Assembly: GCA_039707465.1 (NCBI GenBank)
Contig: CM077644.1
Span: 77,398,875-77,462,874 of the forward strand
Length of the DNA stretch: 64,000 nt
Source of the DNA: Rhabdophis nuchalis
Lineage: Eukaryota > Chordata > Lepidosauria > Squamata > Natricidae
Reading direction: 5' to 3'
A program made the position numbers and the translations under genes. Each line of letters starts with the position of its first letter. The stretch's first letter is position 1. The notes below the pieces were generated by a model. The model was given only the letters and a program-made list of their open reading frames with translations. It did not search any database and had not been told where the DNA came from. This document shows, in pieces, positions 1 through 12,410 of the stretch.

Positions 1-584
1 ATAAACTTTTATTTATATTTTTCTCAATATTCATAAGGAGAGGGATTTTAGAAAGTTGGACAAGCCGAATAGACTATTCCCTTAATAGACACAAAATGAG
101 ATGTGTTTCTTTAATATCTGAGGATCTGGATGCAATTGATTGGAAAGTGCTTGTTGCACTCTAGAAATTACTTGTTTTGCTTTATTTCTTTAATTATCAA
201 TATTGTGTAAAAAATGACTAGCCTTGGTGATCAAATATAATATAGTTTGAGAATTATCACTACTGCTGCTTGAAACAATATAGAAAATGTATTAAACTGA
301 TTTGACAGGCAACCATGACAGAAGACAATGTATTCAGTACTGGCAGTGACATCCACATTACCACGTCCAATTTTTGTACAAGGGATCATTTATACAAAAC
401 AGCTTTCCAATTTATTCTATTTTAGCTGTTTGCTTTTCTAAGTTAAATGTCTACAGGAAGTGTTTCTCCCAATATTATTTTTTCATCACTGAATTGAATG
501 CTGAAATTTTTTATTATTATTATCTCTTTTATTCATTAAACATGAAACTCAGTCAACTGAACATTTAAAAAAGTATCATCCTCA
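1..584. other. AT-rich DNA, no feature recognised
   Basis: Open frames here are short, AT-driven and unlike any protein I know. I see no transposon end, RNA gene or exon-like block. Confidence 0.5.
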
Positions 585-623
585 TAATCATCATCATCAT
601 CACCATCACCATCACCATCATCA

Positions 624-688
<65 letters not shown>

Positions 689-690
689 TT
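585..690. repeat. Trinucleotide microsatellite (CAT)n then (ATT)n
   Basis: A run of CAT/CAC triplets passes into about 28 ATT triplets. It abuts the 3' end of the minus-strand R4-type LINE and is probably the expanded 3' tail of that element, since on the minus strand it reads (AAT)n just after the last recognisable LINE sequence. Confidence 0.8.
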
Positions 691-2095
691 AATCTTTGGT
701 GAGATTCACAGTCTTTGGGACTGGTTGGTAGCTCAACAGTTCGAGTCCTAACTAAGAACCTAGGAACTGTTAAGGTAACGTTGGAGGATATAAGCTGTTC
801 CAAGTAGGATTGTTGTTGTTGTTGTTGTTGATTTAATGTTCAATTCAATTCACAGTCTGGGACTGGTAAAAACTTAATATTTCAAGTCCTAATGAAGGAC
901 TTAAGGTAGCGTCTGAGTATATAGGCAGTTTTGAGTAGAGTGAGGTTTTTTTGCAAAGTCAGGGTCTAATAAGTTCAAAATTTCCATTTATCTAGGCAGC
1001 CGTTTGGGTATTGCTCCAAGGGCTCCTTTTACTATTGGTACAACCATTGTTTTTTTCTCCATAGTCACTCAACTTCAGTTTGCAATCATGATATTTTATT
1101 ATTTTTTCTAGTTGTGTCAATCATCTGCATTGATTGCAGTATCAATGAACCAGACTTTTTTTCTTTTCTACAATAGCGATGTCACGTATTTTGTGGGTCA
1201 GATGTCTGTCTGTTTGGATCTGAAAGTTCCAGAGGCTCTTGACTTCCTCATTTTCAAGAACTTTGTTGTTCCCAGTAAGTTTTGTTGCATTCAAACCCAA
1301 ACTTCTGTCAAAGCTCTCAATGTATGATTTTGGCAATTTGATCATGACGTAGATAATTAGTCTGTGAGATTTTGCTGCAGCCACTGATAACGTGTTCCAC
1401 TATTTCATTTTTCTTGTTGCATAAGCAACATTTGTTGTTGCTGCTGTCATGTAGAATTTCTGCTTTCATAGAATTGGTCTGCAAGTCTTGTTCTTTGGCA
1501 GCCAAAATGAAGCCTTCAGTTTCTTTCTTCAGCACTCCTGATCTCAACCAGCTCTATGTTAGTTTTATATCTGCTTTTCCTTCAATGTCCTTCAGATATT
1601 GACTGTGCATAGGCTTCTTTTTCAAGTTAGAAACCTGATGCTCAATTGTTTCCTTTTGATCTCCTGCTTTTAATTTTGTTGTTTTCAGGAGATTACCCTT
1701 GTTCACCTCCTTTAGCAGAGGCTCCTTTGCCATTTTTATGCAGTCATTTAATCTGTGTGTTTCCTCTTCCACAGTTTGTTTCACCTGTAAGAGACCTCTG
1801 TCACCGTGAGATCTTGGCAAATACAATAAATCAAAATCACTTTTTGGGTGAAGAGCATGGTGCATTTTCATTAGTTTTCTTGTTTTTAGATCCAAGTTAT
1901 CAAGTTCTAGCTGAGTCCAATGAATTATTCCAGCTGAGTAACGTATTACAGACACTGTCCAGGTGTTAATTGCCTTTATGATATTTCCTCATCTCAGCTT
2001 TGATGTCAAGATTTTCCAGACTCACTTTATGTATTTTGTTCTTTGATTTCTTTGATTTGGTCCCAAGCTTCCAAATCCCATAAGTACTTGTACCC
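691..2095 (-). mobile_element. R4/Dong-type non-LTR retrotransposon, 3' part, degraded
   Basis: Minus-strand fragments, read from about 2040 to 980, give the C-terminal half of an R4/R2-group polyprotein. In order: a segment after the reverse transcriptase (IKAINTWTVSVIRYSAG at about 1990-1930, then LDLKTRKLMKMHHALHP and a PRSHGDRGL block); ETEGFILAAKEQ; a CCHC-like cluster (CCLCNKK, then H and SGC) at about 1440-1370; and the restriction-like endonuclease region (SLWNFQIQTD, then DIAIVEKKK) at about 1230-1150. A VVPIVKGALGA block follows near 1050-1010. These elements insert by target-primed reverse transcription using that endonuclease. Frames are broken by stops and shifts, so this is a 5'-truncated relic. 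R4 rather than R2 proper is my assignment from the motif set; the group is fairly sure, the family is not. Confidence 0.75.
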
Positions 2096-4150
2096 CTGTT
2101 ATTATCATCATCATCATTTAAATTTATTAGCCAGCCATTTTACCACTCTTCAGGTCTTTGCCTTATTGTCTTAGGGTTGTCCAAGAATCAAAGCTAAAAT
2201 TGCATTAAAATGAAAGATTTAAAGATGAGAACTATTTTATATGACATGTCAGTTACACAAGCCAGGTGGATAGTGTGGAGGAAAGGATGAAAAGACATTA
2301 TGAGGAGAGCCAAGGAAAGACCAAGCAGTAAGTCCAAAATAGTAAGCAGACAAGTGGTGAGGACATGTAACCAAATCTAATTATTCTGTAGAAGATCATT
2401 GAGAACATAAATATAAATTTATTTTCATTTTAAATCTAGAATTTATTTTGGTCCACATTTGGTCTAAATGCAAGTGCTGAGCTCCATTTCAGAGATTGAA
2501 AAGGAAATTGAGAAGGTAATTAGGCATTAACAGTGCCTAATAGGTGGTCTCAATTTGCAGAACCAATGAGATGACCTTCAGCAAGCAAATGAATTTTCCT
2601 TTTCCCCACAAAGATGTTTTGAATTCATTGTGCCCATCTGGTATATCAGTTGAACAAGCCTGCTTCCATTAATGCATAGCTGTGCTCTACACTCGACTAG
2701 TACACCAAAATCAGAGTGCTCAGTGAACACTGACGGGTGGATGGATGCTAAATGATGTTCTGTCTTCAGCATATTTGATACTGAAATGCATTGCATATTA
2801 GGCAGAATATGCAACCTGCATGTTGACCCTGGAGGGAAGAAGGCACATAATAAAAACTAATGTTTTCCATGATGAGAAGGAGGTCATCCCATTATGTTGT
2901 TATCAGCCCCTACATTCCTGATCATAAGTCATGTTATAGTTTTCATTGCTTTTGTAACTCTTATGTACCATTTCCAGACCTATAATACCTGTAATCTTGT
3001 GAGCTTTAAGGCTGTTCTGCATTCCTTTGGTGGAGAGCTCAGCGATCTCTATAGTTATGGATGCCCATAAAAGATACTTTGTTGCATCTATCTCCAAATG
3101 CTTTGGTTTCTTATTTAAGTGGACATTTTTCTAATTTATATCGGCTGTCCTCCCCACTTCATCTCTAAACCTTGATGAAAAAAGAGGATAATTATTGCTT
3201 AGGCCTAATTAACCTAGCAAACAGAGGCTAATCAGAAAATCTTTCTTACTTCAAGACCAGCCTGGAGAGTCTACCCTTTGGGAAGACTGTTGAATATTCA
3301 TAGCTACTGTATTTGTACTTCACTTTTCCACATAGTTCATTAATCCAGAGTACTCTAGCCATTTATAGGAAACTTGTTTTGAACTCAAATCTTCTCAGAA
3401 AGTTGGAGATCTTTGTTTTAATTTGCAAATTACTATTTTATTTCATCCTGAAGATTGCTATATAAATATAAAATATTTTTTCAATAATATGGCTAAGTGC
3501 AGTAATGTTGTATTAGGTTTATTCCTAATAAACTGAAGCTTCACAAGAATGAAATACAAGAGGTAAAATCACACCTTGCATTTCATTCAATAACGTGAAT
3601 AAGGCCCAGATCCCTAAATGAGTCAGATTTCCATGCTGAGTTGGTGACACCACCCAAGTGAGTGCTATCCAAAATCTCATTGTTAAACCAAGGCAAAATA
3701 GTTTAAATGTGAATTATCGTCATGATGAAGAGAGCCACAACAAGAATCTCTGCCAATGCAATGAGGATTCCAGAATTAATAAGACTAAAATCTCCATCCT
3801 ACTTTTGGGGCTGAAACGTTTGAACAGTTTTGCCATAAATACCAAGTCTTTAAAGCAATTCATTGTTCCTTAGCTTCATTTAAAGATCTGTATTGCAATC
3901 ATATATTTCAATTAATTTGCCTTACGAAACCATATTTTGTGAAAATTCTTAAATATGGTTTGTTTGGATACCATATGCATCTATGTTATTACACTTTTTT
4001 CAAAATTAGAAAAAGTAATTAGCTTTAAAATTTATGATTTTGTGATTTTGTCAGATGTTCACTATATGAATATTTTATTCATGTATTTACTTTTTTTCTT
4101 CTGAGAGCCCAAGGTGTCATACATGGAATTCTTCTATAATTTTGTTAGCA
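2096..4150. other. No gene recognised
   Basis: Starts with a short (ATC)n tract at about 2101-2117, probably linked to another LINE tail. The rest is AT-rich DNA with short, unrecognised frames. Confidence 0.4.
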
Positions 4151-4305
4151 CCAAAATAATTCTGTAAGTTGGTTGAGCTGAAATAGGGTGACTGGCCCAT
4201 AACCTCATAATCAATTCGGAGTTTGAATAGGGACAAACTTAGAGCTTCCCGATACAAATCTAACACTTTAACAACTACCTTTCATTGTCAAATTAAATTC
4301 CCACT
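4150..4305 (-). mobile_element. Diverged tRNA-derived SINE (Sauria/MIR-like)
   Basis: The order of blocks (GTGACTGGCCCA, then a B-box-like region with 'gagtttgaat', then 'acactttaacaacta') matches the antisense of the better preserved SINE copies at 21.8 kb and 37.9 kb. Strongly diverged, so old. Confidence 0.35.
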
Positions 4306-7300
4306 ATAATTACATTTATTGGTAAGTAGTAGAATTTTTTTAAAATCTGTGGGAACAGAATGAAACTTTCCACACATAGAAATCTGTTTAGTACTCAGTA
4401 TGGCATCTTTATTTTTTATTCTCACCAGGATCTATTGTAATGCTATATACATGCTTTTCCCTTCAACATTAATTTTTAAATATTGTTATTTTGAGTTTGA
4501 TTTTTTTTTAAAATCATTATTTTGAGTTCTTTGCTGGAGTTGGATTAAATTAATTGGTTTGCCACATTTGGACTCACTATGCTTTCCGAGATTCACTTGT
4601 CCCTGCAGACAGAGATTGTCTCTTAGTATTAAATTTAGATCTTTCATAGCTAATTATAGGTTTCTTTGGTGAATGCTGTTTGTTGCCTGCAGTTTGTGTT
4701 AATACATGAGTGAAATCAGCATATTATACAAATGGACAGATGTAGTCTTCCCACTCTTTTTTATAGAATAGTAAGTTTTGAAAATCTTCATGGGAATTTT
4801 TAAGTAGAAACAGATTTGTCTTCATATCTTCCAGGAATGCCAGTTTTCCCTTTTCCTCTACAGATTCCAAAGAGTTGATCCTACTATAAACATCACTTAC
4901 AGAAAGCATAGTATCAGTAGCATTAGAAAAAGTCCAGAGAAGGATGGGAACGAAATCAAAACAACTCACTGATCATACTTCGTTTCTGTGAAAACTGCAA
5001 GATAGAGATGGGAATAAAAAGAAAATTCGTAGGAAATGGAATTATTTTAAGAACAGTCGTGAATAAATCTCTCTCTACCCACTAACGTCTCACCAAAGCA
5101 AGATAACTTAAAGTGATGCAACACTCATTTCCTTTCAGCTGGTATTTTCTGCCACCATCCTTTTTCCTCATCGGAACCAGGATTATAATGATATCAAATG
5201 AAGAAAACATTTCCCTTTTTCTTGTAGTTGAAAACATATGGCAATTTAAAGGAAATTTAAACCCAGAATCTTGATAGTGAATCTGGAGAGTCCTAAGCTT
5301 ACTGAAGCGTGTTAACTGATGATATTTCCCCCCAGACACATAAGTTGTCACAAAATGTCAATGTAAAATAACATTTAGACTTTTTAAATGAATAAACAGG
5401 AGCAAAGAAAATACGGAAGAGCATCAGATTGATGGAAAAGGATTAGGCTTCAAAAGTGATAAGGTGTCAGACCCACTAGGTAGACCAGACCAAGGGATCT
5501 ACTCTACAGGAAAGCTAAAACCTTGTTGGGATTGGCTATAACAGAATCTTGCAAGTATGATTGTAGTGAATCTCTTGTCTTTATACTTCAGTAAATTATT
5601 CAGTAAATGTCTGTCTGAGTCACTTAAATATTATTTCTGTGTTGTAGGCTTAAATATGTTTCATTTCATCCCTCTGCCAAATATCAATGTCAGCTTCCTT
5701 ATGATATAAGGTGAACAAAAAAAAAAACCAATGGAAAGTGGAACAATGGAAGGGCAAGGTAGATAATAAGCTTTAGAGGGAGAAAATGTGCTTTGAAAAA
5801 AAATCAGGCAAACTTAGAATATTTAAAAACAAAATAATAATCCTAATGTGTCCTGATTGCCTACTGCATGTGGAAGACTATGTACAAATGTAGATAGAGT
5901 TTTAACCAATTGACTATCATAAACTTTTTGACTATAGGTCAGTTGTGTGTATTTTATGATCAAATGAACATCTCTGAAATTTGTATTCTCAGAGTTGCCC
6001 ATTACATTTATGGGATGGAAAATTCTGAAAAAAAGTTGGCTGACAAGAACAGTGGACTGCTGTTATTTCACATTACCATTTTTAGGGCATTTCAAAAAAA
6101 AAAGTTTACATTTTGAAAGTTTGTAATTTTAATTATATATACAACATTTTGTGATATTAATCTTGCCCATTTTAAGAATTTCTGCACAACTATAGTATAC
6201 AATTTCTCCAGGAAGCAAAAAAAAGAGAGCACTATCTCAAAAATATACAGAAAAATTTTAATTGCTAAATTTCCTGTGGTTTATGTGCTTAGAATGTATT
6301 AATGTTTATTTCTGTTTTGATTTTGAACATTTCAGAAGAAAAAGAGTGCGAGCAGTTATTTATTTAAACTGATAAACCACATTTGGAAAGTTTTTAATTT
6401 ATTGTGTGCTTAATTTATAGGAACAGGTGGGTAGATAATTGTCAGATATTTGTCTTTCCAATTTGCATTTGGTCTGAAGACTTGATAGGCCTTTTTGAGT
6501 AGAATGGAATGAAAGTAAAAGAATCATCAGTAATTAGGTGTCTCTGCCTTCCTTGTCAGATATTTCTACCGGATCAAAGAACTTTCTGACACCAAATAAA
6601 CCAAAGTGATCTTTCTGTTTTGCTTGTGGGTTTCTCTCCCCCCCCCCCTCCGGGGACAGAATACAGAATGAATTCATTTTTTTCCTGTTCAGCCAAAGAA
6701 GTGACAAAAAAAAATTAACGATGGTAAGAAAATTACCAAACGATGGTAAGAAAATATTTAGGAATTGTTATAGAGCATCTGGTTCTAATGAGACAAATGG
6801 CTTATAAAATAATAACTTTTATTTAACTTTAGTAGAGAAAATATTGAAAGAAGTAATTTTCAACAGAACATGTTATGGAGTCATAAGAGTATTATAAAGG
6901 GGGAAAATGGGTACACTGAAGAAAACATTTTAGAAAATCCAGATGTCTGTTTTCAAAGATAATTATTTCCATAATTCCTCCCCAAACATATTTAATGCCT
7001 TTTGATGTTAGAATAACATTTGTCAGTTGTAACCCCCCCCCCCATCAGTCTAGAAAACCTTATCCAAACTTATTTTTAATAGCAAAGCTACCTGAAGTGA
7101 AAATATAAACCATTTAAAAATTGTTCACTCTCTTATCAAATGAACTATCTCCTTAACCATCTCCTGTTTGAACTTCCACTTGTTTCTGGAAAACTGAATG
7201 CTGCACAGTTTTTACATCCACTGGCACTTAAACGTTTTTGTAAGATTCGATAAGAAGACATGTTAAATAGACATGTGCCTTACCCACTGCATTCAAAACT

Positions 7301-7759
7301 TCCAAATGTAATTCCTTCCAGGATTTTAAACAGTGTTTAACGACAGTGCTAACCTATATTATGAACTTACTTCCATATAGTTTCTTCTAAGTTGTTGGGA
7401 TCTCTATAGGATTCAAAATTCACTAACTCTTGCATTTGTGGTTAGATTTTTACTTTTATCTCTTATTGATAGTAGTAAGTAATTATTTTTTCTATTATAT
7501 ATTTAACATAATGTAATATTTTTTGTTTATTAAGGTAAAAGTAAATATTCCCCTCACACATATGTGCTAGTCGTTTCTGTTTTATTCTGTTTTGTCTATT
7601 ATATTTTATCAAAAAGGTAAGCAATGCATACAACCAGCAATAGAAGTTGTTTAAAGTGAGGAAATAAATACATATATTTCATGTGCCCATATGGAAATTT
7701 AATTTTTTTTAGTGCACAGGCCATTTAAATTACTCTTTCCAATATATACACATTATAGA
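4306..7759. other. No gene recognised
   Basis: AT-rich, low-complexity stretches, including a poly-C tract at about 6639-6650 and another at 7031-7043. No open frame resembles a known protein. Confidence 0.4.
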
Positions 7760-7950
7760 TTGTCCTCATTTAGTGATTACATTTGGGATTGGCAACACAG
7801 TCATTAAGCAGAGCAGTCACTGAAACCCTGACTGTGCTTATGATCTGACTTCAGCTTTTCTTTGGTTTATAGATCTGAGAAGGTCAAAAATGGAAGGGTT
7901 GGTATTTTTCATCACTGTTGTAACTGTGAACAGTTATTAAACAAGGAAGT
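7760..7950 (+). mobile_element. Diverged MITE-like repeat of a snake-typical family
   Basis: It starts with 'gtcctcatttagtgatta' and ends with 'ttgtaactgtgaacagtt' and 'attaaacaagg'. This resembles, from memory, an abundant squamate element that starts 'gtcctcgacttacgacc' and ends with a related inverted block containing 'ttgtaac..tgaacggtc'. The internal 'cattaagcagagcagtcac' fits too. Heavily mutated, and no target duplication is visible. Confidence 0.45.
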
Positions 7951-10660
7951 TGTTAAAGAAAGACTGAATTCACATTCATCTATCAGATTATAATTATCCA
8001 AAGAGTGGAATCTATTTATAATATGCATCCATTCTGTTCAATACACAGAATGTCTTCCGTTCTTAGCCTCTATGTAAAAATCAGTTATCATTAGGTTTGG
8101 ATATTTTGCTAATAAGGAGCTCTCTATGTTTATCTGCAGAAACTCTATTGGAAATTTCAGTCATAACTTTCTATTGTCTGTCCTCCAGCTGGCATCTATA
8201 GAAAATGGTGGTTTTAGACATTAGGACTTAGGGTTAGGATGAACTAATTCTTAACCAAATAAAGATAATACTCAAGTAATGAATTAATCTTTGAAAATTC
8301 TATAGGACATCTTTTTCCATAGGTGTAAAATAACACTAATAAAATGATAAATTTCTTCAGAGATTTGCCTATATTAAAATGATGGCCACAGTACAACTCT
8401 GTGTGTTCTCCCTGCAAAAGGAAATTAGTATACAATGGTCTTTTGTTTCTAGAATACTAAGATGGCTCTCAAAATAGGACAGTAAAATGTTTTAAATTTT
8501 GGTTCATATATTACAATACTTTGGTATGTCTTAATTCATGAAGTAGAGGGTAAATAAGTCTGTCATATGTTAATTTTTTCTGACATAGTTTCTTTCCCAT
8601 TCATTAACAATGTCATCAAATAAATTAAAATCAGAGACAAGGTAAAATGTAAAGTAGGCTTTCTTCAATCAAACATGCATTGATCTATTTTAATCAAACA
8701 TTGTGCCTTTGCCCAGTTGGATAAATCCTAGTCTGGAAAAATTATAACCAGTCTTTATTGTGCAAATGGAGTGGCTATTCTGACAAAGTTTGATGCCATG
8801 ATTTAAATGGGCTTATACTTCAGTTGGTTGTGAGCCAGTGTTTTTGTTGATAAAAGGTTTTTCTGCATGCTCAAAATGAAGCTGCTGCTGTCAACATTAC
8901 ACTATCTGGTTGCAAAACACTCAGGATACTGCTTTTCAGGATGCTCCTTCGTCTTTTTTTTCTTGGCAAAGAGGACTATATAAACATTAACAGATGTAGT
9001 CACCATTGAACACAGATTGGAATTCCTGTGTTATTACTCAATTAAAGTTCTTGGAGGTACCAAGGTTTTTGAGAGGAGGGAGGAGAAGTCCAACTTTTCA
9101 GATTCATCATGTTTGCTTCAAAAATGGCTGTAATAATATTAAATTGGAAACAAAGTAACATATTAACCAGAAACCTTTTACATGACACAATCATGCACAA
9201 TACAAAATGTAATTAATCAATAGATTTTCCCGTTCTTGTATCAGTAATTTGGCTAATATATTTTATTAGTATTTTTTACATCTCAGATCTGTCTGTTCAT
9301 ATTAATGGTAGTGCACTTTGGTAGAGTACATATTTTAATGCAAAGATTAGTTGGCTTAACACTGAATTATTGATATCCAAGATTGGATATGATTTCTCTG
9401 CAGCTCTGCTGGCACCTTATTCTGTAAATTATAATTGGTTCATGCAGTAGTTTTCTGCTCTGTATAGTTGTTTTCCTTTACTTCTTTACAAGAATGGTAT
9501 GTTTTAGTTAATAATCCACTGAGCAAACATAGTAAAACTTTGATTTCCAATTAAGCCCCTTTAAAAAATAGCTGTAGTTGTGATCCAAATGACAGTAATA
9601 GTTTTGCAGTGTGTTGAACTTTTTCCTTCTGTCCCAGGGAAGATCTTAGGGCAAAACCAACAAGTTGAATACATATTATGAGCAGAAAATTCCTCATCTC
9701 ATCTGGTTTTCTTCAATTTTCTGTTCATTTGCTTCTTTTCATTGAGTTTTTCCTGTATAATACCACTATTAATCAAATTAAATGACTATTCATTCAAGCA
9801 TGTATTTATGCACATAATTCATGAACTTAGTTTTTCTTTCATAAGAAAAAACGTCATCACTTTTTACAGTATATGCCATCTAAACACAAAATTACATGTC
9901 CCTTTTCTAGTGCAAGTGTCTTCTAAATCTGAGGACAGATGTTCTGCACCTTGCTTCCTGCAAAGACATTGGACTTTTACTATTCATTTATTCATTTCAC
10001 CTATTTTATCCTTCACATTTGCTTCTTGGCTGTTAAGAAAAGAACTCTCTCTTACGGTACTCTATTTTTTTTATGGAAACGGCCTTCTGAAATCTAATTG
10101 CACTTACTAATCATATAGGGAATATGTAAAATTACATTTTTAAATGGTAGAGGAACTAGTACCAACATTTCTTTTCAATATTATATGTTCACTTAAAATT
10201 ATATTATCAGAAAAAAGAGAATTATAATATAATGGCAAGAAGAACTATTTCTGAAAACCATTCATCAAAATAAATTTATCCAAGCTGATAATGGAAATTA
10301 TACAGAACCTAATAAAAAGTAATGCAAACAAAATGTAATAAAAGGGAATCAGATCTGTCTCTTCAGTATGTATTTATATTATCCTCAAATCGATCACTAT
10401 AATTTAAGTTTCTTGCTTTCAAATAGTTGAGTTCAGTTTTTTTGATAAGATCAAATTCCACTTTCCCCAAATGACTTCTGCCCAACAGGTCTGAGGCTGA
10501 CTGATGGACTGTACTACTTCAGTGAAACTTATTGGATAGTCTCATTTCCTCTAAACAGATATAAAAAAAGCAATGAACCCTCCACAGAACAGAATATTAT
10601 GATTTGTCACAATCTGTAGTGAACACAACACATATCCCAAAACTTTAGGTAAATTAAGCA
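7951..10660. other. No gene recognised
   Basis: AT-rich unique-looking DNA. The longest open frame (9742-10110, plus) has no recognisable domain and composition typical of chance AT-rich reading, so I do not call it. Confidence 0.4.
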
Positions 10661-10662
10661 TA

Positions 10663-10694
<32 letters not shown>
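10661..10694. repeat. (GT)n-(TA)n microsatellite at the edge of the 344-bp array
   Basis: A GT run followed by a TA run ends exactly where the first 344-bp unit begins. On the sense strand of that unit (minus) this is the 3' tail: (TA)n then (CA)n. The lone relative at 21 kb also ends in (CA)n, so a dinucleotide tail appears to belong to the family. Confidence 0.75.
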
Positions 10695-10695
<1 letters not shown>

Positions 10696-10737
10696 GTTAA
10701 ATGTTTTTTTAAAGGAATGATTAATAATTAATTAAGA

Positions 10738-10784
10738 GACCAGGATGGATCCATTTCGGACTTCTTAGTCCTCGTCAGCTGGCC
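10738..10784 (-). ncRNA. Hammerhead ribozyme, array unit 1 (minus sense)
   Basis: On the minus strand: stem I GGCCAG / CUGGUC, core CUGACGA, stem II GGACU-AAGA-AGUCC, GAAA, and a short stem III AUGG-AU-CCAU followed by C at the cleavage position. All conserved core bases are present. The predicted cut is on the minus strand just 3' of the base at 10744. Confidence 0.88.
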
Positions 10785-11081
10785 ATACTTTCCTACAGGG
10801 ATTTGAACTGGTGCTCTCCAGCATTCGAAGCAGGCTTCTCTATGCCTTGAGCTAACCAGCTTCCCTGATTACATCATCCTTTCCACAGGACTTTATAGAT
10901 GAAGATACTATGTTACAGCTTCCTGCTAGGCCTGTTTAAGGGAGGAGACAAACTTGTCATCCTTCTCTGTCTTTCGACTCCTCTTTGAGATCATCCAGAC
11001 AGAGACCTATTAAATTGCTGCTGTCTTTTTTAGATATGTGTTAAATGTTTTTTTAAAGGAATGATTAATAATTAATTAAGA

Positions 11082-11128
11082 GACCAGGATGGATCCATTT
11101 CGGACTTCTTAGTCCTCGTCAGCTGGCC
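11082..11128 (-). ncRNA. Hammerhead ribozyme, array unit 2 (minus sense)
   Basis: Identical to the motif at 10738-10784, shifted by 344 bp. All core bases and the three stems are intact. Confidence 0.88.
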
Positions 11129-11425
11129 ATACTTTCCTACAGGGATTTGAACTGGTGCTCTCCAGCATTCGAAGCAGGCTTCTCTATGCCTTGAGCTAAC
11201 CAGCTTCCCTGATTACATCATCCTTTCCACAGGACTTTATAGATGAAGATACTATGTTACAGCTTCCTGCTAGGCCTGTTTAAGGGAGGAGACAAACTTG
11301 TCATCCTTCTCTGTCTTTCGACTCCTCTTTGAGATCATCCAGACAGAGACCTATTAAATTGCTGCTGTCTTTTTTAGATATGTGTTAAATGTTTTTTTAA
11401 AGGAATGATTAATAATTAATTAAGA

Positions 11426-11472
11426 GACCAGGATGGATCCATTTCGGACTTCTTAGTCCTCGTCAGCTGGCC
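11426..11472 (-). ncRNA. Hammerhead ribozyme, array unit 3 (minus sense)
   Basis: Third minus-sense copy at the 344-bp period. Core CUGACGA and GAAA and all stem pairs are intact. Confidence 0.88.
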
Positions 11473-11769
11473 ATACTTTCCTACAGGGATTTGAACTGGT
11501 GCTCTCCAGCATTCGAAGCAGGCTTCTCTATGCCTTGAGCTAACCAGCTTCCCTGATTACATCATCCTTTCCACAGGACTTTATAGATGAAGATACTATG
11601 TTACAGCTTCCTGCTAGGCCTGTTTAAGGGAGGAGACAAACTTGTCATCCTTCTCTGTCTTTCGACTCCTCTTTGAGATCATCCAGACAGAGACCTATTA
11701 AATTGCTGCTGTCTTTTTTAGATATGTGTTAAATGTTTTTTTAAAGGAATGATTAATAATTAATTAAGA

Positions 11770-11816
11770 GACCAGGATGGATCCATTTCGGACTTCTTAG
11801 TCCTCGTCAGCTGGCC
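11770..11816 (-). ncRNA. Hammerhead ribozyme, array unit 4 (minus sense)
   Basis: Fourth and last full minus-sense copy. The motif is intact although this unit carries two private substitutions outside it (near 11824 and 12049). Confidence 0.88.
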
Positions 11817-12329
11817 ATACTTTCTTACAGGGATTTGAACTGGTGCTCTCCAGCATTCGAAGCAGGCTTCTCTATGCCTTGAGCTAACCAGCTTCCCTGA
11901 TTACATCATCCTTTCCACAGGACTTTATAGATGAAGATACTATGTTACAGCTTCCTGCTAGGCCTGTTTAAGGGAGGAGACAAACTTGTCATCCTTCTCT
12001 GTCTTTCGACTCCTCTTTGAGATCATCCAGACAGAGACCTATTAAATAGCTGCTGTCTTTTTTAGATATGTGTTAAATGTACATTATTACATTATTATAT
12101 ACATTATTACATTATTATATACATTATTAATCATTCCTTTAAAAAAACATTTAACACATATCTAAAAAAGACAGCAGCAATTTAATAGGTCTCTGTCTGG
12201 ATGATCTCAAAGAGGAGTCGAAAGACAGAGAAGGATGACAAGTTTGTCTCCTCCCTTAAACAGGCCTAGCAGGAAGCTGTAACATAGTATCTTCATCTAT
12301 AAAGTCCTGTGGAAAGGATGATGTAATCA

Positions 12330-12400
12330 GGGAAGCTGGTTAGCTCAAGGCATAGAGAAGCCTGCTTCGAATGCTGGAGAGCACCAGTTCAAATCCCTGT
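12330..12400 (+). promoter_or_regulatory. tRNA-like Pol III type 2 promoter (representative copy)
   Basis: An A-box-like TAGCTCAAGGC at 12341-12351 and a B-box-like AGTTCAAATCC at 12386-12396, with tRNA-like spacing, start about 80 bp upstream of the hammerhead on the same strand. The T-stem does not pair well, so this is a tRNA-derived promoter and not a working tRNA. The same block recurs in every full unit at 344-bp steps, and on the minus strand in the first four. Known family behaviour: such internal boxes drive SINE transcription by RNA polymerase III. Activity here is inferred. Confidence 0.75.
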
Positions 12401-12410
12401 AGGAAAGTAT

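Noticed and set aside
9742..10110. 122-codon plus frame as a possible host exon
   Set aside because: Hydrophobic, AT-driven composition with no recognisable domain and no exon context.
12330..12400. Functional tRNA genes repeated through the array
   Set aside because: A- and B-box-like blocks are present, but the T-stem does not pair and no proper acceptor stem forms. It is a tRNA-derived promoter.
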